In this document: in pieces, positions 26,101 through 39,700 of the stretch | Numbering within the stretch: the stretch's first letter is position 1 | Layout of the letters: each line of letters begins with the position of its first letter | DNA from: Cercis canadensis | Taxonomy: Eukaryota; Streptophyta; Magnoliopsida; Fabales; Fabaceae | Direction of reading: 5' to 3' | Length of the DNA: 64,000 nt | Assembly: GCA_003255065.1 (NCBI GenBank) | Contig: QAOA01001251.1 | Span: 248,001-312,000 of the forward strand | The notes under the pieces: generated by a model | Told to the model about the DNA's origin: nothing | The model's input: the letters and a program-made list of their open reading frames with translations, nothing else | Databases searched by the model: none | Made by a program: the position numbers and the translations under genes

Positions 26101-29100
26101 CAGTTGACTATTTGTGCCTTTGTTTTGCACTTTTCAGGCACACTTGGAAGATTTGGCTGAGAAAGATGCCAGAGAGAAGTCTGATGCTGCAAGAGAAGCA
26201 TTTTTGGCAGAACTTGCTCTTGATTCAAAGAAGGTTGTTAAAGGGGGCAGTGATAACCCAAGACACATGGAGAAGAAAGACAAGAAAAAGAATAAGGAGC
26301 ACAGGAAAACAAGAGATTCAAAGGTGATGATCATATGTATTGAAATTTGTTAACATATTGGGTCATAGTCCATGACAATTGTCTAATGCTTCTCTCTCTT
26401 ACAGACTACAGGTGGTCATGAGCAGCTCTTGCTTCGAGCCACAATTCCTGATTCAGAGTATGTTTTCCTTATTTATCTGCATTCACACTTGCTACAATCA
26501 ATCTTTTTAGAGATATGGTGACTCTTCTTATAAATGCTTTTGATGTGCCTCTGCTGCAGTTGCTATCCAGTTGAACCTGATAGTGACCATCAGGATTCTG
26601 AGATTGTTGTTTCTGTGAATGATGATGACTTGGAACAACAGGAAGAGGAATTTAGACGTAAAATTGAGCTGGAAGAGGAGGAAAAAAAGCTGGAAGAAAC
26701 ATTAGAGTTTCAGCGACGGATAGAAAATGAGGCTAAACTGAAGCACCTTGCTGAGCAACAAAAGAAATCCTCTGGAACATATTTAGAGAAAGTGACAGAC
26801 AAGCTTCAGGATGCTCCGTTGAAGGTTGTTACTGATTGTCCAGATGCTGATGTACTAATGAGACCATCTATGCTGGTAGGAATCTCAAGTTTGAGTTTAT
26901 ATCATTACATGTAAGGGGACGGGATTTCTGTTTACTAGTCATTGAGTTACTGTTGCATGGAAATTTGGACCTTTAAGGCAATTGTCCTAGTTAAGGAAAA
27001 AATTTAGATACTAATTAGGTATTGAAGGACATGTGCCTCTGAACTCACTTGTTTCAGGAGCAGTCGGCAAAGGAGAATGGATATTCAAGCAATCTAGATG
27101 GTGTGCTTATTACCACAGCAAATGGTTCCATAGTGCCAATTAAAACTCCACAAATGCATCAGTCAAAAGTTAGGCAAGGTTGGTAATCCTTTTTTAAGAT
27201 TCTCACAAATGGCAGTGATTGCTTTGTTTGTTTGGGGTTCTCATCACTTTCTTCATTCCCTAGCAGAACCGCCTAATGGAGGAGTTCAAGAGAATGGCCT
27301 TCAGTTGCTTGATCGGCGTACGGGAAAAAAGGGTAAGCGGCATAAGAATTCTTCCAGATTGGTTGATGGAAAGTCTGAAGCTGTCCCATCGGAAAAGGAG
27401 AATACTGAGGTTACACATAGTGACAGTCACTATAGAGAGCAGGTCAAATTCCACAATAATCAAGATGCTAACAATGGTTAGTTTTAACCTTGTCCAAGGA
27501 TTACTTCCCTGTAATGTTGGTAGACATTACTTACTGTTTAAATGGGTTTTGTTAGCAGTAGTTATATTTGACTTTGACTCATAATTATCTCCTGGATGCT
27601 AGTTTTATGCACTATATACTTTTGGCATACAAAAAGACTATGAGGAAGATTTTATTTTGTTGGGATCATCATGGCATTTTGGTTAATCGTTTGATGATTA
27701 GTTGCTTATAAGCATTTTTTTTTTTGCCAGTGTTAGAAGTGTGGTAAAATATCTTCATTCAAGCCTCATGCTTTATCTTTTTTCCCCTCCCAAAAAAATC
27801 CGAATTTTTAAGGTGTAATATCCAAAACCAGCTGATTGTTTTTCATCTTTTTTGTTTTATCTAGGCCATATCATTTGTCTTATCCACATTGTTATGTTTC
27901 TTTTCTTTTTTTTTGAAACAAAAACTTCGTTGCCATGTTTAATTACAGCTGTACCATGTCTGCTTTTTCTTCTCAAGTGTGCGTATACTTTGTTGTTTTC
28001 TATTTGAATAAATTTATACCTGAGTTTCTATTGTCTGCATTGTCTATGGAAATTAATCACCCAAAATGATGCTATAATTATATCCACTCTTAGAACTGTT
28101 GTTTAGATTATGAAGGTAGGGTTCTTTTTCTTCAATGAAAAACTTTTCTATTATAGATATAATTTGTTACTGTTAAATTAGATTCAAAATTAGATTTGAT
28201 AGTGATTTGAAATACTCGTTAGCATTAGTTATGTCTCTTTTTTGTGACAAACTCTGTTAACATGCTTGTTCAAAGATGTTTACTCATCTAGCAATCTTAT
28301 TTCAGTTTGTCAGCCTAGTTGAAGCCATTATATATATAGGTTCTTTCTGCAAAAGGCTTCTTCTGAAACTTTTTTTTTCTTTTAAAAGAAAATGGAAACT
28401 AATATTGTGATGCTTTTATGTGCCATCAGTGTTGGGAGACAATGGATCAAAGTCACTGAGAGAATTGCAAGCAGAGGATGATGAGGAGGAAAGATTCCAA
28501 GCTGATCTTAAAAAAGCCGTACGCCAGAGCCTGGGTATAATTCTTATACTCATTACATATGTAGCCTTCTTGCTGTTATCTTATGCTTATAATTATAATA
28601 TGTGTTGTTCTTATTCTTCCTCTCATGTATTGCTATTTTCTCATAAGTCCCATTACGCTGTAAATGACTTAAAAATGGAAAAGAAGTGTTTGTATACAGC
28701 TTTATTGAATCATTCTCCTTTCTTGTATCTACATCAGTTGGATTCATCTTGTTCCATTGCCTTCTTTGGTCAATCTGAAGTTGTAAAAGACAATATCATG
28801 TTGTGAATCTTTGTCAAGTTAATATCTGTGCTGGGTTCGAGTGGTAGCATGTGGCATGCATTTGGTGGGGTACAGTCTTCATTGATAGTTCATAGATAAC
28901 ATGCTTAAGCATTCAGTATGATTCCTTCTTAATTAAAAAACCCAGAAATAGAGTGACCATACATAAAAATAATTTAATCTGATTTACAATTACAAACAGC
29001 ACACATGTACCATAATATGAATAGCTTAAGTAAATTGTATGTTTGACTATGTTTATCTACTCCAAAGGATTTGCCTGCTTGTCTACATGTATAATCTTAA

Positions 29101-31504
29101 GCTATACTGAGTTATAAGGAAGCTAAATGTTTTGCACTTCCAACAAAACTCACATTTCCAACTAAGCTGTGGTTTGATGATTAGATTTAATAACATCTGC
29201 TGGTTGATAAAAATAGGTGCATTTATTGCATAGAATAGTACAATTTCCTTACTGATGAAGCACTCAAGATGATGAGAGACCCATTGTTTGAAGTGGGGCT
29301 AAGTGTTGGAAAGTTGCATTTTCAATTTATTTATAACAATGCACTTGGTGTCCACTTTCCTTTCCTTTCAAGTGCATAGAACTGCACGCAATGCTATAAT
29401 TTTTTATTTGCCATTTCTCTAGCTATGAGGTATTCGAAATTATAACCATTTCTATTGGGCTATAGAAGACTCCCTAACCTGGCCTAAACTATTGACCAAT
29501 TTCTGACAGTTGGGAAAGTAGTTTTATTTGCGTTACATTAGCTCTTATAAATGCTTTCACCTGCTCAATAAAGTTCCTGGTTTATTCTCTTTGAATTGTT
29601 ATAAAAGTTTTGATGATTCTCTAACCTTGTAAGAGTTGGTGCTCATCAGACACATATCAAGCACATCGAAAATTGCCCTCAGTTCCAAATTTGAGAACGC
29701 CCCAGAGACCTTCACAATTAGATAATTCAGGTGCTCCACTGGAGGAGAACATAACTGACAATGTGGATGGAGCTAATTTGCTGGGTGCTGGGCTGAAGAA
29801 TGAAGTGGGTGAATATAATTGCTTTCTCAATGTTATTATACAGGTAGGTGTTTTGAAAATCAGTTTTTCAATTTGTGATATCTGTTTGTGCACTTCTTAT
29901 GTCATCAATGTAGTATTTTCCATGGCCTGAATCTTTTTTTTTTTTTTTTTTTTTTATGAGCTCAGTCCTTATGGNTTTTTCTTTTGTATGAGCTCAGTCC
30001 TTATGGTATTTAAGACGGTTTCGAGAGGATTTTCTTCGCAGATCAAGATCAGAGCATGATCATGTGGGTAATCCTTGTGTTGTCTGTGCATTGTATGAAA
30101 TCTTTAATGCCATGGATGCTGCATCAAAGGATTCCAGAAGAGAAGCAGTAGCCCCTACTTCCTTGAGGATAGCTCTAAGCAACCTATATCCAGATAGTAA
30201 CTTCTTCCAGGAGGTAACTTTGGTGATTTTTTTTTACATTAAATAACTTACTTGATTTTTGTCAATTTATTCATTTACTGTTTGGGATGAAAAATCTTCA
30301 TGTCTGGAAAACGTGATTGACATACTGACATTTGCCAGGCTCAAATGAATGATGCTTCTGAAGTACTGGCCGTGATATTTGACTGTCTTCACCGATCATT
30401 CACTCGTGGTTCAAGTGTTTCTGATACAGAATCAGTGGAAAGCAACTGCATGGGATCTTGGGATTGTGCACATAGCACTTGTATAGCACATTCGCTCTTT
30501 GGAATGGATATTTTTGAGCGAATGAACTGCTATCATTGTGGTCTCGAGTCCAGACATTTGAAGTATACTTCCTTTTTTCACAATATAAATGCCAATGCCC
30601 TCCGCACAATGAAGGTATCTTCAGTATTTCTTTTTAACTGTTCATAGAGTTTCTTTTTTTTGCTGGTGGTAAAGTAAGTAAACAATTATGCTTGTTGAGT
30701 ACCATAGCTTGATCACATTCTTCAGGTTATGTGTGCCGAAAGCTCCTTTGATGAGCTTTTGAATCTTGTGGAGATGAATCATCAGTTGGCTTGTGACCCA
30801 GAGGCAGGTGGATGTGGCAAGCTCAACTACATCCATCACTTTCTTTCAACTCCACCCCATGTTTTTATGACAGGTGGGTCAATTGTTGCTTGTAGATTGT
30901 TGACATTTTTCTGTGTATACCATCTTTGGCCTTTTATCTTACATTTGTTTGATACTTGCAGTTCTAGGTTGGCAGAATACATGTGAGAGTGTTGATGATA
31001 TAACAGCTACTCTGGCAGCACTCAACACTGAGATAGATATCAGTGTCCTTTATCGTGGTTTAGATCCAAAAAACACCCATAGCTTGGTTTCAGTGGTATG
31101 TAATCTCCTCTATGCCCATACAACTCAATATTACAGGGTATTAGTTCTACATTAAGTTATTATATGAATACCGGTTCGATGGTAATCTGCAATGCAATTT
31201 TTTGCATTATGTATTGGCCTAATTCATGTTATATATACTTTTCAGGTTTGCTACTATGGGCAACATTACCATTGCTTTGCCTATAGCCATGACCAAGAAC
31301 GATGGATTATGTATGACGACAAGACAGTCAAGGTGGGTTAACTTTTTTAACTTTTTTAACATATGAATATTTAATGTTTTGCCCTTGTTGCTATGTTTAA
31401 CATTTTTCAATGTCCAGGTAATTGGTGGATGGTCAGATGTTCTCACAATGTGTGAAAGAGGGCATTTACAACCTCAGGTTCTTTTCTTTGAAGCTGTAAA
31501 CTAG
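23166..31504 (+). CDS. USP-family ubiquitin hydrolase-related protein, DUF627/DUF629
   Basis: Fifteen exons: 23166-25832, 25926-26054, 26138-26323, 26405-26457, 26560-26875, 27058-27178, 27267-27476, 28430-28534, 29650-29843, 29998-30213, 30339-30614, 30726-30873, 30962-31095, 31246-31332 and 31418-31504. All junctions keep frame; the product is 1642 aa. Residues about 55-190 are a TPR-like DUF627 region. A DUF629 region follows, with a C2H2-like finger ([14 protein letters not shown]). Lys/Glu-rich coiled-coil segments lie in exons 3-5. The last 330 residues are a UCH/USP domain: Cys1320 in NCFLN, His1592 in YYGQHYHCF, and Asp1609/1610 in WIMYDD. It resembles animal USP53/USP54. The triad looks intact, so activity is possible but unproven. 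The start is ATG 23166 (MGHKKRN). A single-N join lies in intron 9 at 29975. Confidence 0.93.
29955..30006. repeat. 20-bp direct repeat around a single-N join, at a USP splice acceptor
   Basis: TATGAGCTCAGTCCTTATGG occurs at 29955-29974 and 29987-30006, with the N at 29975. The repeat contains the acceptor AGCTCAG|TCC of exon 10 and its first nine coding bases. A poly-T run lies just upstream. The second copy is contiguous with exon 10 and was used for the gene model. Confidence 0.9.
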
Positions 31505-33950
31505 TTTTCTGGTGGAAGAACACTGACTTTTGACATGGTTCGGCATTCAACTGGTGTCTATGGCGAGGCCGTGTTTTAGATGCTTTGCTGCTTACCCAGA
31601 ACTGGTTTAAGCAAATAAACTCGAGAGTTTTGGCGATGTCTGACAAGTTTTGGTATACATACCTCAGTTGCGATATAGCATTTAAAATTTGTGATACGAT
31701 CCAGGGTTTGATAGGAACAACTGGCTCTCGGGGGAGAAGAATTGTGTATCAGAGGATTTTATAGTAGCTGGATAGAATTGGATATTGGAGAGCCCAGATT
31801 TTGGTTTTGGAAAGAAGCACCCCAATTTCTGGAGGCTGCCCGGCTATGTGCGAGAAGATCTTATTCTGTTTTCTGATAAAGATGGTTACTCATTATCGTC
31901 GGGAACATATAGCATTTGTGGGAGGGAAATTTATTTTTTGTTTCTAAGATTTTTCCCTCATCCCTCCTTCCCCCTGATAAAGTTTTAGAGAGGTTCTGTA
32001 TAGCTTACATCCAATTAGATTTAATTAAATGTCATCTTGTTGCCTTCATGGCTGAAAGGAATATTTTCTGATCTGAGATCTTTGGATAAGTTTACCCCAT
32101 GCCGTGATACCTGTTGATGGGACTTGCCTCGTGCAGGGATTTGTGCAGCAGTAAATGAGGAGGAACTTCCATCGTTTTAACTTTTTAACTCTGTATTTAG
32201 TGTCCTTAATATTTTTGGGCTTTTTCTTTCTGTATGCCATTTTGTTTTTGGTTGGGGGTAAGGGGCTAGAATCAGCGTTGGTTGGGTAAAGGAGATCAAG
32301 TTCTTCCAGTGGCAGATGTTAAATGTAGCTTATAGTGAGAAGAAAAACTGATTCGGGCGCAAGGTCCGATATTTTTGCTAATGGCATCAATTTGAGATGG
32401 CCAATACTTTCTTATTGTTCTGTTTTTCGTTCTGTTAGTAGAAAATATACTTTATTTTTCTATGTTGGTGTTAAAACTTGAATGGTAGCTCGATGTTTTA
32501 GACTTTAGTCCCTCGGTTGCATAAGTAAAATGTTTAATACAACTTTATAAATTTTACTTTAAACGATAGGTTTTTTTAAAAAAAAAAAAATTGGCAAACG
32601 AGCACTTGATATGATATTTCATTTTTCTCAACTATATTCCTCTGGGACATTTCTCAAAATATAACAACTACGATGTTATTCCTTTTCATTTTATAACAAT
32701 TATTGTTTATATTAAATCAACTGTATTATATAACTTATTTTAAAAAGATCGATTAACCAGAAATTTTAAAATGATTTCCATTCTTGATCTTGCCAAACAT
32801 GTCATGTTCGTTAATTGGTATCATTGGCGAATTTTTAGTGGCTGTTTGCCCTAGTACCTAGATTTTGTAGTGTTGTAGATGTACACACGACTCACTAGAA
32901 GTTTTTTTAGTACAAACATGGACTTTTTAAAAATAAATAAATAAATAAAAACCTCTGATTTGAACAATTTTTAGCACTCAAACTAAAACAGAACAGAAAT
33001 TTAAGCATCTATGATATAAGTAGAACAAAATTTGAAGAAGTTGGTGATATCTAGTGACAACATGACATTTCATATTGTCGATGTTAAAAATAAATTATAA
33101 GACGGAATTGTTTTTATGATAAATAAGAAAACGTAAGAATTATATATCTTTATTGTTAAGAAGAGAACGTTGAATGCTTGTGCAAAGTTGTCTTCATGCC
33201 CCTGAACCACTTCAGTGAACGTTAATCCTCGATTGGCCAGCAAATTTGGTTTGAACCTTGAGTTCAATCAAATTTATACTGGTCGTTAAAACTTCTTCAT
33301 AGCATTGAAAGAATTCACAATGTTTATTCCTTTTTATTTTTGGGTACTTGCCCCCATTTTATATTAACCCAAAATGAGAAAGAGAGGGTTGACCTGTTCG
33401 AAACAATTTGTTTCTATTAGACTGAAGTTTTACCTTATTGTATAAGGTAAATGGTTTGAACGAAGGCTAGCTCTTACGCCAATTCTGTCCAATCAAAAGC
33501 ATGTGTTACCAAAACTATGCACCCAGCCACCCGGGTATGAAACAGCCACCATTCCAAAATTTCAAGCAATATTGCAAAACCACGTCGCACAAAAACGAGC
33601 CACTGTAAACTAGCAATGACCATAAGGTAGCCCCAAAACTTAGGACTCTCCCACAGTCTCAACATCTGTCCCTAACGGTCTTACACTTGAAAGAACCAAC
33701 TCCGTTCATTTCGCTTCTCTCTTCAATCTGTTCTTTTACTCAGTCTTTCCACGCCCACCAGATCCGCATATTAACAGAGTTGTTCAGATCAAAATGCAGC
33801 TCATCTCAGTGTTGACAATCCCCTCTCTTTCCAAAATTTCTTCCCCTTCGTATTTCACTCTTACCAAAAATTCTCCATACATATGCTTCTCGGCTTTATC
33901 ATCTTGGGATTAGATTACAAAAGAGGTTTGAGCATTGACTTGGTGGAAAT
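31505..33950. other. USP 3' UTR and LBD promoter region
   Basis: The first part is the probable 3' UTR of the USP-like gene. The remainder, up to the LBD start, is AT-rich and holds no supported gene. Short frames at 31785-31988 and 33474-33665 have no recognisable features. A CT-rich stretch at about 33710-33850 may be the LBD leader. Confidence 0.55.
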
Positions 33951-34953
33951 ATGACCCTTAAGGGTGGCACAACCCAGGCCTGTGCTGCGTGCAAATACCA
34001 GAGAAGAAAGTGCACTCCTGAGTGCCTTCTGGCTCCATACTTCCCTGCTGACCAACCAAAGGTGTTTCAGAATGTCCACAAGTTATTTGGGGTCAGCAAC
34101 ATCGTAAAGATATTAAGGGCTTTGGAGCCTGGTCAGAAGAAAATAGCAATGGACTCTCTCATTTGTCAAGCAAATATCAGGGATAAATATCCTGTGCATG
34201 GTTGTTGGGAGGAAATCTGTCGGCTACGTTACCAAATATGGCAGATGGAAGAAGAGCTTCATGTTGTTCAACAACAACTTGAGATGTATCGGCAACATCA
34301 CCAGCATCCAGGCTCATCAATGCCTGATGATGTCACCCTCCCACTCTTCAATCATACTCCACACCCACAGACTTATCCTACAATGGCTGCTTTGCCTGTA
34401 TCACAGCAACATTCTTATTCCAATAGCAACAGTGTGGCTTACAACTCCCTTTACATGGATTCCAAGGATAATGTCCCAAACCCTTTGTGGGTTCAGCACC
34501 CATATGCAAATAACAATAGCAATTCGATGGCAATGCAATCTCAATTCGTTGCCTCACAGCCACTAGCCATCCAACAAGGAATTGTTGAAGATTATGATGA
34601 GATGCATCCATTTTTTGATACAATTGATGATAGACAATCATACATTTATTCTAAGGAAGCTTATGAGTCAAGGTACATTATCATTGATCATTTGTAGTAA
34701 GGCAGACGACTGGAATTAATGATTGTCAAACAAAGTTGGCAGTTAAAAAAAAAAAAATTATATAGAGAATAGAGGGGTAAGATAATTATGTGCATATTGT
34801 GATAAAATCTCAATAAAGTGATGCTCATACTTAATACTGTCTGCATGCAGTTCAGAAGAATCACTGAAGGATACAAGAAAGTGCATTGAGCATGTCGCTG
34901 AGAATGAATTGAAGAGTGCTGCTGCCTGCTTCAGCCTTACCAGCGTCACCTGA
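33951..34953 (+). CDS. LBD27: LOB-domain transcription factor, LBD22/LBD27 type
   Basis: Two exons (33951-34672 and 34851-34953) around a 178-bp GT-AG intron give 274 aa. The LOB domain occupies about residues 9-112. Its C-block is Cys11-x2-Cys14-x6-Cys21-x3-Cys25. The GAS block FQNVHKLFGVSNIVKIL and a leucine-zipper-like helix (about 90-112) follow. The middle is Gln/Asn/His/Ser-rich, like an activation region. Exon 2 encodes a conserved-looking tail, ENELKSAAACFSLTSVT; without splicing the frame would stop after eight intron codons, so splicing is well supported. The start MTLKGGT matches Arabidopsis LBD27 (SIDECAR POLLEN), a nuclear factor of microspore division. Assignment to LBD27 rather than LBD22 is from memory of these proteins. 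Confidence 0.93.
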
Positions 34954-36775
34954 TCAGTGAGCCATCCCCCCCCTCCCCCAAAAGAGAAGATCTATTGAGC
35001 TTCTTTTCCCTCTTCACATTTTTGGTTTTCTTTTCTCTTGGTTAAATCTTAAGCTTTTCATTATTGAGTTTTTAATCCATTACTTATCAACAATTTAAAC
35101 AGAAGCAGATTATTTCCAATGTCTATCAAATTGAATGGATAAATATGTGAGTCAAAGAATAAAGTCAAGACTGGCTACTTCTTTGATCTATATCATATGT
35201 TTGACCATTCTTAGCCTGTCAAAAGAAAACAATTATGAATAGTCTACTAAAGAATAAAGTCAAGACTAGCTACTTTTTTTTTCTATACATATCATAATGG
35301 CTTTTCATACCTATACAGCAACAATTTTATGTCAACTAGGCCTCATTTTTTAGAATAGCAATTATAAGAAACTATGCTGTTACAGATTCAAGTTATATCA
35401 AGCACTGTGATAAAGATTAAAGAGAAATATATATGAATAGGAACCTAACACGCAAATGAATGTAAGTCAAGCATCAACGTGAGAAATGAATCAACAAAGA
35501 GAATAGTACAATACCATGAATCACCCTTAACACAAGAAAATGAAAACGTAATAATGTATGAAACAGTAACTTTCTATTCTATTTTCTGACAAGGGCAGAA
35601 AGTTTATACCTATCAAGAGACCAACTTCGTTGGCAATAAATTTTCACAAGAATAGAACTCGTTTTTTACTAGAATTGTGCTTGGCCAAAACAAGAGATAT
35701 AAAATTGGTTAATAGTGAAATTTATTCAGATAAACCTCATTGTGCTTCAAACTATGCACCAGCCTGTTGGCGCCAAGTATAGTGAACTTAGAGTTCAATA
35801 GTTTGCCTATCATAACCTCCTCACTTCAACCATATAACATTTTTACTAGTCTCATTTTGATAAAAGAAGACTTCATTAACAAACATTTTTACTATTCTAA
35901 CCGTATCAACAATATCAAGATGAAGTTTTGCATATTACTCAACCTGCAGGTGATTATGCAGTACAGTTCTCTATCTAACGAGAACAGGTTCTCTGTAGCT
36001 TAGTCTTGCTGATCCAACTGAATTATTTGCATTATAGAATGTTTTGTTGATTCTGCCCACTGATGAAGGCTAGTGCTCAAAAATTGTTACCTTTGTTCAC
36101 TTTTTATGTCTGTAAGTAATCATCCATTACATGTTTTGTGATATGCAAAATGAAGCATCCTTTTTGTTGCACTTCATTAACATTGGTTTAGTAATACCAT
36201 TCTTTAACTAAATTGGTAGTACTTATTGCAAAATATAGTTCATCATCAGCCATTTTATAATCTTTTCTTTCTGGGATATATGCTAGATTTTAGAGATTTT
36301 GTTGTCATACCTAGCCACCCTTCTCTTCCCTCAAGAAAAGTAGATGAAAAGGGGGAAGATAAGGGGCAAGAAAAAAGAGGGGGGGGGGGGGGCGGGGGNG
36401 GGGGGTGGGTTATGACGTTAATTACTGAAAAAGAAAAGAATATGAGAATTTCCAGATGCTAGAGTGCCAAATGAATCTAATGAGTCAGCCGCTCACCAGA
36501 ACACAGCAGATAGCATCTACTGATAAAGACAGTTGTCAAAGACTAGCATTTCTTGGTTTTCAGACTGTCAAGAAGCAATAATAATTCTCATAATTTAGCA
36601 TCAGGAGAGAAGAAATTAGATCTAGTATATGACAAAAGCAAGAAGATAATTATTCTTTCACTAAGATAATTATTTTGGCATACACTGAACTGACAAACAG
36701 AAATAATAATACAATCTAATTTTCCAATACGAAGAAGCTTGAGGGAACAAATTACTCATGCTCACAGTGGAAGAG
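34954..36775. other. Intergenic DNA between convergent LBD and BTSL genes
   Basis: The two genes are transcribed toward each other, so both 3' UTRs should fall here. A C-rich run (about 34966-34979) follows the LBD stop. No further gene is seen; frames such as 35740-36003 have no domain. A G-rich tract with one N is recorded at 36379-36407. Confidence 0.55.
36379..36407. repeat. Poly-G tract with a single N
   Basis: A run of G is interrupted by ggcggggg and an N at 36399, then continues to gggtggg. It is the second G tract of this form in the window, the other being at 6841-6885. The length is unreliable in the assembly. Confidence 0.85.
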
Positions 36776-39700
36776 TCATAGAACTCTGGTATTGTAGGAA
36801 CCACAAAAAGGGCATTTGTGGTAAAGCCAATGAAACGAAGCTTCTCCCTTCTTCTCACAGTCATTACACAGAACCTGCAACTCTTATAGGGTCAATTATA
36901 CAATATATTTGGGAACTTCATATAAGACTATAGCTTAGCAATATGACAACTAACAAATAAGAAAAAGTAGCAGACAAACCTGAGTTTGACTCGAAATCTC
37001 ATCTGAAACTTTCTCTTCAGCCAATAACGCATCTAACATCCCAAAGTATACCTGCAAACCATTTCATGAATTTAAGGAGTTCATTGCCTCCCACAGTATC
37101 TGTGGGTTTACCGATAACTAAGAAAAAGCAGAGATGGTCAATTTAGCTTGCCCAAAAAAGCAAACTGAATATTGAAAAGCTAAGTAATCAATCATACAAA
37201 ATGACAATGAGATAGGAAGAAGACAAAAAATTGACACAGGATATGCAATAAAATGCCTCACCAAAGCCATCCAACTTATTGCCTCATGATTTTCACCCTG
37301 CAGGAATGCATGTTTTGTGACCCTAAAGGCAGATAAATTTTACCAAAGTTGGGAGGGATCCAAGAAGCACAGAGAGCATCTTATAACTGTTCTATTAGTC
37401 AGTTGATAGACGGTAAGTTTCTATCGAAATCCTCCAAAGATGTTTATTTTTCCAATTAATTACAACTATGCAGCTATAAGGAAGTAACTCCTAAACACAG
37501 AATTCACCAGTTTTTTTGTAAAGCTCTTAATTGGCTGATCTCATCTGAAGAAAATGTAGCTCCATATTCCACCATATCAGAAATATTTGTAATCATAAAT
37601 GAACAAGATAAACTCTGAGTACCTCCTCAGAGCAAGTAAACTTGCAAGAAGCCAACTCATCCACAAGCTTAAGCTGTTAAGAGAAGTACCAAGGTTTTAT
37701 ATTTAACACACCCCTGCATGCAAAGCCCTTGGTGCTTGAAGAGTGGACAAAGCAAAGGTCTAACTTACAACTTATGCTCACATATAATTTTAATTATGAG
37801 GAAGAGACGGCAAGGATCAAACTCCTAACCACTTAGTCAAAAAGGCTCTGATACCATGTAAAAAAACCAACTCTCCAAAAAACTTAAGCTGTTAAGAGAA
37901 GGCCCAAGAATGGCTTTATATCTAACATAAACAATACAAACTCCTAGGTGATATGTATTGGCAATAATATGAACCATATGGTAGGATCACTACTATAGAC
38001 ATAAGAACTGATGAAAGATATGCATGACATTAAGTAATAACTGACCTGCATGTCCCCAAGTGACTTGCTACAGATTGGGCATGTATAGTTAAAACAGGTA
38101 TATTCCTGGAAGCATAATCATAAACACTGTTACGGCAGTCTGTATGCTTGCTACATCTCTGTAAAAAGAAAAAATCAAGAGGAAGTACCTGAAAACATGT
38201 TGAATGCATCACATGACCACATGGAAGGGCCTTTACTGGATCAGAGGATGTGAAAATGTATTCATGACAAATTGGACAATTGTCCTCTAAAGATTTCTCT
38301 CTGCATATATGTACTGCAAGAGAGCGTGACATACAAGCATTGCAGTTCATACAATGAAAGTAGTCTACGCCCAATCCCTTTCCAACTCGGCACAGATTAC
38401 AATAGGGACAGTGGTAAATTTCCCTGTTTGAACATTTTCAAAGTAAAAAGCTCTGTGGTAATTGTTTTTAAATAATGGAAAAACTGCCGTAACAAAATCT
38501 GAAAGCTTGGAACAAAGATAGTCAAATAGGTCGGATAAGGAGACAAAGCATGATCACGATGTATTTATTAAAAAAGAACTTCAGAGAAAGATAGCAAAGA
38601 TAGGATATAATATCACTATGATCATTTAAGAATACAGAAACTTTTCAGATAACAAGGTTATCCTACTGTAGGTTCTGAAACTGGCTTTCCATAGATATGA
38701 GGAGTATTGAGATGCCATATAATCCTGTGTTTAGGTACCAGTGACTAACTGCTGCCCCAAAAGATTTCAACAATCAAATTTACTCAAAACCTATTCAAAT
38801 GTCAACATTTAAGTCTCCAGAATCCAAAACTCTCACATTTTCGTGACTATCTGACATGTTTATCACCTAAGCATGTTGATATGACGCAGTCATATCAATC
38901 CTCTTCAATCCTCATTTTAAATTGTTAATTGACAATATGCTTTCGGATTTGGAAGTGTAAACTACTAACATATTTGGAAGCCCTTAAAACACATTAACAT
39001 AATAGTACATAGACATTGAGTAAAGGTACCAATTTGTTCAGCCAGTAAAATCTTATGTGAGCTCAAGGACCTGGGATCTCCCATTGTGTAAGTCATACCA
39101 AGGAACCAAACAAAATATAGACATTGAGTTGGTGATATGCTGACTGACAGCATATGAGAGATTAGAGTTGCATCATAGACGATGGTTGTGGATCAGCAAT
39201 AACAAAATCCAAAATGTCTAATTCTCTGAAGAAAAGGAAAGAGTAAAAGAATATAAGTGACCAATCAAGCGATGTTACCTCATATCATCAAATAATCTGC
39301 AGATTCTGCAGTAGTATCTTGCCATGGATAAATTGTTGCAAGAAACTGTTGAGCATGTTGCGTTGATTGGCTGAATCATCATGCAACTCATGCACATCAT
39401 CTTTGTAATAGATTTCCTGCATGTATTTAGACAATTGGTGTAAACATGACGATCAGAAAATGGAATTCTCAATTCAAAAGCTAAAACAGACTGAATGCAT
39501 ACTATTCATACCTGTCAATTGAATGATCAGAATCAGATACCTCATCATGGCAACGTATGCATGTATAAAGTTGGTTGCAACAGGCAGCAAAAATCTTACA
39601 GTTCCTCTGGTAGTGTTTGCAACCATAGATCCGTTTGAGAGGGTCCCTGTAAGATGGATGCTGCCCAGGAAATTCCTGCCCATCACTTGCAACAGTGACT

